A stretch of DNA of 64,000 bases from Paenibacillus riograndensis SBR5 (GTDB lineage Bacteria; Bacillota; Bacilli; Paenibacillales; Paenibacillaceae), in contig NZ_LN831776.1 in assembly GCF_000981585.1 (NCBI RefSeq), positions 2,619,001-2,683,000 on the forward strand, read 5' to 3'. The translations under genes and the position numbers were made by a program. A model generated the notes under the pieces. The model was not told the DNA's origin. It did no database searches and saw only the letters and a list, made by a program, of their open reading frames with translations. Position 1 is the stretch's first letter. Each line of letters begins with the position of its first letter. This document shows positions 58,229 to 64,000 of this stretch, one piece after another.

Positions 58229-58660
58229 TTATTGCGAGGGGATTAAAAGGTCGTGCCGATTTTGTGCCGATTCAATTTCTTTTTTAGTGTATGAGGCGAA
58301 CTTTTCAAGTTCGTCTTTTTCTATTTTTTGAGTTATCGAAAGATATGTGTCCGCTGTGGTTTTTATTGTTTTGTGACCAGCCGTTTGGATACAAACAGAA
58401 GACTTGCTCCAGACTCAAGAAGCAAAACAGCATGAGTATGCCGGAATCCATGTGTCCCCTTATATTCAACCCCTGCTTTAGTGCAGTATTTTTCAATTGA
58501 CTCACGCACAGTCGAAGGAGTTAAGTAATTGCCAAGAAAGTTTTGGAAAATGATCCCGTCTTTGTTTTGATGGAATGTTGGGCTATTCATTATGAGGTTG
58601 TCTTGAATAGTTTTAAATTTCTCCAAAACTCCCACCACATCCGTTTCTATTCGAATGCTT
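58229..58660 (-). pseudogene. Tyrosine recombinase (phage-type integrase), C-terminal remnant
   Basis: The minus strand keeps the catalytic half of an integrase: LTPSTVRESIEKYCTKAG, then HGFRHTHAVLLLESG (HxxR motif) and FVSKRL. At about 58376-58383 one base is missing; after a frame change the protein goes on GHKTIKTTADTYLSI (box with the tyrosine nucleophile) to a stop at 58229. The N-terminal DNA-binding half is absent beyond about 58660. It is a dead fragment of an integrated element, next to the end of the suf operon. Confidence 0.82.
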
Positions 58661-58931
58661 GTTGAATGCTATGACCACACCACAATTTATTCAATGGCTG
58701 GAGAGCAAGATGGAGGAGCATGGTCATAAGAAGGTCATTCCTAATGATGCTGTTCTTCAGAGCAAGCTTCAGGATGAAGCCAAACAGATTCTTCGGCAGC
58801 GGTTGGCTCAAAAGCTACTTACAGAAGCAGGCTTTGAAAATCAATTCGAGACAGCGTTGGGTGTGTTGTCTGAAGCAGTTGGTGAGTATAGCGAGCTATT
58901 ACGAGAGACTCCATTGCTTACAATCACATAA
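58659..58931 (+). pseudogene. Unidentified C-terminal gene fragment
   Basis: An open frame (90 residues from TTG 58659, or 86 from ATG 58671) with coding-like composition: MTTPQFIQWLESKMEEHGHK and a helical Gln/Lys/Glu-rich remainder. The frame stays open to the left into the integrase remnant and has no ribosome site, so it is probably the tail of a gene whose front was lost. I do not recognise the family. Confidence 0.35.
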
Positions 58932-58940
58932 TCCGGATGA

Positions 58941-59111
58941 TCATAAGCTGCCGTCACAAAGCACATCCCCGCCACGGAACATGACATAACCGGAAGCTCC
59001 GTACCGGGCAAAAACTTTGGGCCGGGAACCATCCGGTGTCCACTGCAAGATAAAGTTCATCTCATCGGCCGGATAATTTTTGGCATCAATAACAGGTGGA
59101 ACTACAAAGAT
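58941..59111 (-). pseudogene. Unidentified protein fragment
   Basis: The minus strand encodes about 56 residues with convincing protein character (VVPPVIDAKNYPADEMNF, then GSRPKVFARYGASGYVMF) ending at TGA 58941. There is no start codon, and a TAG lies directly before it at 59112. It looks like the C-terminus of a decayed gene; the family was not recognised. Confidence 0.4.
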
Positions 59112-59433
59112 CTAGCTGCAAAATAAGGAATAAATAGCCACATAAACAAATTTTGCTTGAAGTTGGACACGCCCAAATACAAAATGCCAAGCATGAGAAA
59201 GAAACGGAATGGTTCCACCTGAAGCAAAATGGAAGGGTACATGCAAAGAATGGTTGAACTCCCTTTGATTTTTTTGTTCTACTATACCAGACACTTCTTA
59301 GAAGGAGGTGAAATTCTCCGGTATAGATAAAATTAAATTAATAAACGCTTAAGATTTGTTTCATGACCAGTTTATACATAGGCATTACACTTTGATTAAA
59401 CGGACCCAGTTGATAACAGGAGGTTTACCGACA

Positions 59434-59722
59434 TTGCATACGCATACTATCTATAGTTTCCCCCTTGTATCCGCCTTAATCTCTATGATCCTGGCCCAGG
59501 TTATTATGCGCGATCACAATGTATGATGCAGCGGGTATCCGCCGTCATGCAGGGATGCATGCTGCTCTATTAAATCAGATAAGCAATAATTTTTCGCAGA
59601 TCACGAAAGGTGAGGCACCAGCTGTATAACTCAAGGAGCTTCTCGGCCATCGACCGCTTGAAGTATTGGCCGGATTGGTGCTGGGGGTCGCAATCAGCTT
59701 TATATTGAATACTATTTTCTAG
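59434..59722 (+). pseudogene. Divergent PAP2 (DUF212, YuiD-like) gene, internally deleted
   Basis: The start (TTG 59434 after ACAGGAGG) reads SFPLVSALISMILAQV, as in YuiD proteins. The catalytic-region middle (about 60 codons with the GGMPSSHS segment) is missing. The next frame reads DAAGIRRHAGMHAALLNQI to a stop, and a third frame LKELLGHRPLEVLAG to TAG 59722. The same order is found in intact DUF212 proteins of about 150-160 residues. At least one deletion and two frame changes make it non-functional. Confidence 0.78.
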
Positions 59723-59741
59723 ATGAAACGGAGGGGAAACA

Positions 59742-60196
59742 ATGCAGCAACTGCTGGCCTCGATATCTGAAACGGCGCTCCACCTTGTGGATACAATGGG
59801 AATCTGGGGAATTTGGATCGGAATGATCCTGGAGAGCGCCTGCATTCCCATTCCCAGTGAGGTGATTATGCTCAGCGGCGGGTTTCTGGTTGCCCAGGGA
59901 TCACTAACGTTTGCAGAAGTTGTTGTTGCCGGAGCCGTTGGGAATCTCATCGGGTCAATCCTTGCCTATTATGTTGGCAGAGCCGGGGGCAGGAGGCTGC
60001 TCGATAAGTACGGTAAATATATACTTTTGAATGCACATCATCTGGAACAGGCGGAACGCTGGTTTGCGCGATTTGGGGAGGGAACTGGAGCATTGTAGAG
60101 CAATATTTACATCCGGTGAGCTATGCTATATGTGGAGTTGTGGTGCTGCTGCTGGCATGGTGGCTGTTGCGCAGAAAGAAGGAACGGGCGGCATAG
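59742..60196 (+). pseudogene. DedA family membrane protein, internally deleted
   Basis: From ATG 59742 (after ACGGAGGGG) the frame gives a normal DedA N-terminus (GMILESACIPIPSEVIMLSG, then GNLIGSILAYYVGRAGG) and stops at 60098 after 118 residues. In another frame the DNA continues NWSIVEQYLHP to the final helix and RRKKERAA, ending at TAG 60196. About 65-70 codons, with the conserved RTFISLPAG-type segment of the family, are gone at about 60078-60086. DedA proteins are membrane lipid transporters; this copy is broken. Confidence 0.8.
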
Positions 60197-60283
60197 GTTT
60201 CCGACTTGTACTTTCGTATGCTGCATGAAATGTCGTATGATAAGTACATTCTGGAAATATTAGAGACAGGGTGATTACCGGAT

Positions 60284-61750
60284 ATGTCCATTCGTTTGAA
60301 ATTTCTGCTGTCTTATGCGGCAATGCTAATCGTACCGCTGCTCCTGCTTCTCCTGACGGCCTCGCTGCTGACAATCGTCTATCATGGTGATGTACAAAGC
60401 CTAAAAAGCGCATATGAGAATAAATTTGAAGGTATGGAAGAGCGGGATACCCGCAATCTGATCAAGCACACCTTTATGCAAAACACAGATTTGCTTACGG
60501 ACACCGTTTTTTTGGACGATTTGTCGGCGGACATGCTCAAGAAGAACACTTCACTATTCATCCGCTCTGACCAGAAGACAATGTATGCTTCAAAGGGTCT
60601 TCTGCTTGAACAGGGATTGTTGGATGAACTGCCAGCTTTCAAGAATGCAGGGGTTCATGAAGAACCTTTTCGGAAGAAATATAATAATAACTGGTATCAG
60701 ATCGCTCAATTTGACTTATTATCGAAAGCATCAGAGCCGGTAAGTATTTTTCTGATCAGCAAAACGGATCCTCTGGTTCACTTCGTGAGGACTTTTTTCC
60801 CGATTCTGTTCCTTTCTACCGTAGTCGTCCTGCTGCTGACGCATACGCTGTTGACCACCTATATGTCCAGAAAGATTATCCATCCCTTACTGGAACTGCG
60901 CGAAGCGGCGGGATTAGTGACAGAGGGGAATTTGGATTTCAGGGTGAAAATTGACAGCAAGGATGAGTTGGGTCAGCTTGGGATGGCTTTTGAAGAAATG
61001 AGATCAAGACTTCAGCAATCACTTCTCATGCAGCAGCAATATGAATCCAACCGCAAAGAGCTGATTACGAATATCTCCCATGATTTAAAGACACCCATCA
61101 CTGCCATTAAAGGCTATGTGGACGGAATATTGGAAGGTGTGGCGGATTCGCCGGAAAAAAATGAAAAATATATGCGTACGATTGCTGCCAAGGCCGGTGA
61201 AATGGATCACCTGATTGATGAATTGTTTCTGTTCTCGAAGCTGGATATGCAGAAGCTGCCCTTTTCTTTTGAATCTGTCCCCATTCTGCCCTTCCTGAAG
61301 GACTGGGCTGAGGAGCTGGAGGTGGAGCTGGAGAAGCAGCAGGTTGATCTGCAAATTGACATGAACGGCGGGGAAGCGGCACGGATATCGGTAGACCGTG
61401 ACTCATTCAAGCGTGTGCTGGGCAATATCATTCAGAACAGTCTAAAGTATATGGATAAGCCTGAGAAGAGAATCACGGTGCAGACTCTGGTTGAGGGAAA
61501 AAACTTTACGTTGGCCATTGGTGATAATGGGCCGGGCATTCCCCCGGAAGCGGCCGGGCATATCTTTGAACGGTTTTACCGGGCGGAACAGTCCAGGAAT
61601 ACGAATACCGGCGGCAGCGGACTGGGCCTTGCCATCGCCAGACAGATTATTCTGGAGCATGGGGGAACGATTCATGCGGACAGTAAGGAAGGCGAAGGGA
61701 CGGAGATCCGTATTGTTTTACCGATCGAAGAAGGAGGCGCAGGAGAATGA
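60284..61750 (+). CDS. Sensor histidine kinase (module 2)
   Basis: 488 residues. Helix 1 (about 7-33), an extracellular domain of about 135 residues, helix 2 (about 170-192), HAMP (about 193-247), H-box ITNISHDLKTPITAIKGY with phosphoacceptor H266, then HATPase_c with NIIQNSLKY, GDNGPGIP and GGSGLGLAI. AGGGTGA precedes ATG 60284. It overlaps the response-regulator gene by ATGA. Unlike the kinase of module 1 it has a real extracellular sensor domain, so the two modules probably answer to different signals while driving similar ABC pairs. Confidence 0.92.
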   Translation: MSIRLKFLLSYAAMLIVPLLLLLLTASLLTIVYHGDVQSLKSAYENKFEGMEERDTRNLIKHTFMQNTDLLTDTVFLDDLSADMLKKNTSLFIRSDQKTMYASKGLLLEQGLLDELPAFKNAGVHEEPFRKKYNNNWYQIAQFDLLSKASEPVSIFLISKTDPLVHFVRTFFPILFLSTVVVLLLTHTLLTTYMSRKIIHPLLELREAAGLVTEGNLDFRVKIDSKDELGQLGMAFEEMRSRLQQSLLMQQQYESNRKELITNISHDLKTPITAIKGYVDGILEGVADSPEKNEKYMRTIAAKAGEMDHLIDELFLFSKLDMQKLPFSFESVPILPFLKDWAEELEVELEKQQVDLQIDMNGGEAARISVDRDSFKRVLGNIIQNSLKYMDKPEKRITVQTLVEGKNFTLAIGDNGPGIPPEAAGHIFERFYRAEQSRNTNTGGSGLGLAIARQIILEHGGTIHADSKEGEGTEIRIVLPIEEGGAGE

Positions 61751-62436
61751 AGCGGACGATACTGATTGTGGAAGATGAGCCTTCGATTGCCGAGCTTCAG
61801 CGGGATTATCTGGAGATGAATGGATATCAGACCGAAATCGCCGTAAATGGAGAACAAGGCCTGGAGCTCAGCCTTAGCGGGAAGTTCGAGCTCATTGTGC
61901 TGGATGTCATGCTGCCCAAGCTGAACGGTTTCGAGGTATGCAAAAGGATTCGCGGCGAGCTTGATATTCCCATCCTGATGGTCACCGCCAGACGGGAGGA
62001 TATCGACATTGTGCGCGGGCTGGGTCTTGGAGCGGATGATTATATGACCAAGCCCTTTAAACCCGCTGAACTGGTTGCCAGAGTAAAAGCACATTTGTCC
62101 CGGTATGACCGCCTCAAGGGCCGGGGATCATCCACGAGTGAGCTGGAAATTAGGGGGCTCAGGCTGAATCCGGACTCCCGCCGCGCTTTTATCCGGGATG
62201 AGGAGGTGTCGCTGACCACAAAGGAATTCGATCTGCTCTACTTTCTGGCGCAGCATCCCAATCATGTATTCAGCAAGGACCAGCTCTTTGAGCGGTTATG
62301 GGGTGTTGATTCTCTTGGAGATACCCAGACGGTAACCGTGCATATCCGCAAGCTCCGCGAGAAAATCGAAGAGGATTCTGCCAATCCGCTATACATCGAG
62401 ACTCTTTGGGGTGCAGGATATCGGTTCCGCTCCTGA
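61747..62436 (+). CDS. OmpR/PhoB-family response regulator (module 2)
   Basis: 229 residues. Receiver D53 (IVLDVMLPKLNG) is the phosphoacceptor, with D10/E11 and K102 (MTKPF). A winged-helix domain fills residues about 130-229 and ends IETLWGAGYRFRS. The start overlaps the kinase stop. Its likely site is the TAAG direct repeat at 62497-62511, ahead of the ABC genes. A strong terminator directly after its stop separates the regulator operon from the ABC operon, so the latter needs its own activated promoter. Confidence 0.93.
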   Translation: MKRTILIVEDEPSIAELQRDYLEMNGYQTEIAVNGEQGLELSLSGKFELIVLDVMLPKLNGFEVCKRIRGELDIPILMVTARREDIDIVRGLGLGADDYMTKPFKPAELVARVKAHLSRYDRLKGRGSSTSELEIRGLRLNPDSRRAFIRDEEVSLTTKEFDLLYFLAQHPNHVFSKDQLFERLWGVDSLGDTQTVTVHIRKLREKIEEDSANPLYIETLWGAGYRFRS

Positions 62437-62444
62437 ATATAAGC

Positions 62445-62481
62445 AAAAAAGCCAAAGCCTTCGGGATGCTTTGGCTTTTTT
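62445..62481 (+). terminator. Terminator of kinase/regulator operon 2
   Basis: AAAAAAGCCAAAGC (62445-62458) pairs exactly with GCTTTGGCTTTTTT (62468-62481). Confidence 0.88.
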
Positions 62482-62495
62482 TGTGTGCTCCGGAG

Positions 62496-62549
62496 TTAAG
62501 AATTATTTAAGGGTCTGTTCACAGGTATTTTAGATTTATCCTTTACTCT
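62496..62549 (+). promoter_or_regulatory. Response-regulator box and promoter of ABC operon 2
   Basis: TAAG at 62497-62500 and 62508-62511 (11-bp period) with a TACTCT -10 at 62544-62549, 33 bp from repeat end to -10 start. The sequence TTAAGAATT is shared with the module 1 box. Confidence 0.68.
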
Positions 62550-62607
62550 AAATTTGCGTGAAAGCTTACTGGAAAAGGATAAAAGGTTACGCCAAGGGGG
62601 AGAAGGC

Positions 62608-63363
62608 ATGGAGAGTATAGCCAAGCTGACAGGAGTGAGCAAAGAGTTCCATAACGGCAGAGGCATCAGTGGTGTGAATTTGGAGCTGAACATGGGAGAT
62701 ATCTACGGATTGCTCGGACCTAACGGTGCCGGTAAAACTACGCTTCTGAAAATGCTGTCCGGACTGATTGCTCCGAGCTTTGGGAGCATTTCATTGTTTG
62801 GACAAGATCTGGAACAATCCTTCGCATCGAGTATGAGGAAGGTGGGCTGCATGATTGAATCGGCCGATTTTTACGATTATGTCACAGCACGCCAATATTT
62901 GAAGCTGAATGCAAGCTTCTATCCGGAGCTGCCGCCGCAGCGGATAGATGAAGTGCTGGAGGCCGTGGGTCTTGCAGCTTTTGCCAAAGAAAAGATAAGG
63001 CACTTCTCCACCGGTATGAAGCAAAAGCTTGCCATGGCCTCCTCCATTCTGCACCATCCGGAATTTGTAATCTGGGATGAGCCAACCAATGGGCTGGATA
63101 TCGAAGGAGTGGTTCATTTTCGCGCTCTGGTTAAGCAATTATCGGGTGAACAGGGAATCACCTTCCTGATTTCAAGCCACATGATTCATGAATTGGAACA
63201 GCTCTGCAACAGAGTAGGCATTCTGCAGCAAGGCGTTCTGGTACGGGAAGGCAATGTGCATGAACTGTTAGCTGACAATACTTCCCTTGAGCAATATTAC
63301 ATTGCCGAACTGCAAAAAGGAAAGGAGCTGTTGGACGATGGACGGCTTAACCGCAGCACTTAG
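62608..63363 (+). CDS. ABC transporter ATP-binding protein (module 2)
   Basis: 251 residues. Walker A is GPNGAGKT (37-44), the signature STGMKQKLAM, and Walker B FVIWDEP, with tryptophan where leucine is usual. It is similar in build to the module 1 ATPase but lacks its long C-terminal extension. ATG 62608 follows GGGGGAG by 5 nt; an upstream in-frame start at 62554 lies within the promoter region and is rejected. It overlaps the permease gene by 26 bp. It would power an exporter or immunity-type transporter under control of the adjacent two-component system. Confidence 0.9.
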   Translation: MESIAKLTGVSKEFHNGRGISGVNLELNMGDIYGLLGPNGAGKTTLLKMLSGLIAPSFGSISLFGQDLEQSFASSMRKVGCMIESADFYDYVTARQYLKLNASFYPELPPQRIDEVLEAVGLAAFAKEKIRHFSTGMKQKLAMASSILHHPEFVIWDEPTNGLDIEGVVHFRALVKQLSGEQGITFLISSHMIHELEQLCNRVGILQQGVLVREGNVHELLADNTSLEQYYIAELQKGKELLDDGRLNRST

Positions 63364-64000
63364 AAATGAACTGATGCTCATGATCTACCACAAAAAAACC
63401 ATCTTCTTTTTCATGGTGTCCATCATTCTTCCAGTACTGCTGATTTTACTTTTCCATTCTCTGAAGCCTGTTCTGGGGATGATTGCGGTCAGTCCTTCCT
63501 ATCCTGTCCAAATGCTGGAGATCTACACCGTCTTCGTGATCCCTCTCTTCATGATCGTGGAGATTGCCGATTTATTTCCACAGGAAATTTCGTCACGTAC
63601 CCTGAAGCTGGCGCTGCTGCGGCCGATTACGAGACTCGGGGCATACACTGCTAAATTCCTTGCCCTCGGTATAGCAATCGGCATGCTGCTGCTGCTTCTG
63701 GGAACGGCAAGCACACTGTGCAACCTGTTGTTCGGGACTCCCGGTACAGGAGGCCTCAATCTCTTCAGTATGCTGAAAGCCTACGCAGCAGCGTTTCTGT
63801 CCATGTGCTCTCTTGCAGCATTATTTGTATTCACCGCTCAATTTTTTCGCAGCGCCGGCGGATTTCTGGTCTTTTCCATTCTGTTATATACCGGGGCAAA
63901 AACAGTTCCTTACTTGATTAACGGCTTTTCTTATTTTTCTATAGCATCCTATACAGACTGGTATTCCTTATGGTTAAGCCATACCGTTTCCACAGGCAGG
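63338..64000 (+). CDS. ABC-2 permease (module 2), cut by window end
   Basis: 221 codons are visible from ATG 63338 (AAAGGAG upstream, 26-bp overlap with the ATPase gene) and the frame is still open at the window edge. At least five membrane helices are seen (about 23-43, 63-83, 108-130, 145-165 and 172-190). The segment PQEISSRTLKLALLRPITR is the amphipathic connector typical of ABC-2 permeases (NatB/CcmB-like). It pairs with the preceding ATPase. Confidence 0.83.
   Translation, partial: MDGLTAALRNELMLMIYHKKTIFFFMVSIILPVLLILLFHSLKPVLGMIAVSPSYPVQMLEIYTVFVIPLFMIVEIADLFPQEISSRTLKLALLRPITRLGAYTAKFLALGIAIGMLLLLLGTASTLCNLLFGTPGTGGLNLFSMLKAYAAAFLSMCSLAALFVFTAQFFRSAGGFLVFSILLYTGAKTVPYLINGFSYFSIASYTDWYSLWLSHTVSTGR

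Overview
The window looks like chromosomal DNA of a Paenibacillus-type low-GC Gram-positive (Firmicutes). Evidence: strong AGGAGG-type ribosome sites, a sufCDSUB operon in Bacillus order, YhbH (DUF444), a DUF1805 protein, an SLH-anchored amylopullulanase, a malEFG transporter with no local ATPase, and a giant DUF11-repeat protein. No rRNA, tRNA, CRISPR or intact prophage was seen. The species cannot be named from this sequence alone.

Layout. 1-6.2 kb: a gene fragment, a repeat array, a phosphodiester glycosidase-GT2/GtrA pair on the minus strand, then a response regulator, kinase, ABC ATPase and permease module. 6.3-10.6 kb: a soluble double-PAS kinase, a repeat-rich gap, a DegV protein and an AraC/GyrI regulator. 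10.7-36.8 kb: a large alpha-glucan region. It holds oligo-1,6-glucosidase, maltose phosphorylase, beta-phosphoglucomutase and a LacI repressor on the minus strand; a 2589-residue amylopullulanase on the plus strand; a cytoplasmic neopullulanase-type enzyme; malEFG; a chemoreceptor; and an AraC plus GH4 alpha-galactosidase pair. 37-47.5 kb: YhbH, a DUF11-repeat protein of about 2800 residues split in two by a frame change, and a methyltransferase. 47.7-52.7 kb: a lipoprotein, small conserved genes, two repeat-filled gaps and a Dps protein. 53-58.2 kb: the suf operon. 58.2-60.2 kb: a tract of decayed genes. 60.3-64 kb: a second kinase, regulator and ABC module, cut by the window end.

How the genes fit together. 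The wall-bound amylopullulanase cuts starch or pullulan outside the cell. MalE/F/G import maltodextrins, probably powered by an MsmX-type ATPase encoded elsewhere. The cytoplasmic GH13 enzymes trim them, maltose phosphorylase yields glucose plus beta-glucose-1-phosphate, and PgmB feeds the latter into glycolysis. Near-palindromic GCAAACG-TTTGC operators sit in front of lacI, pgmB, the amylopullulanase and malE, with cre-like sites beside two of them, which suggests one regulon under the LacI protein and carbon catabolite control.

The most unusual signal is in the gaps. Five intergenic regions carry arrays of 18-28 bp imperfect palindromes from at least three sequence families. Centre-to-centre spacing is 51-62-51 in three arrays, 51-72-51 in one and 51-62-51-52 in a five-unit one. 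The distances step by about one helical turn, although most spacers are unrelated in sequence. A second strong signal is that both kinase/regulator/ABC modules have the same TAAG-N7-TAAG box at exactly the same distance from the -10 of their ABC operons.
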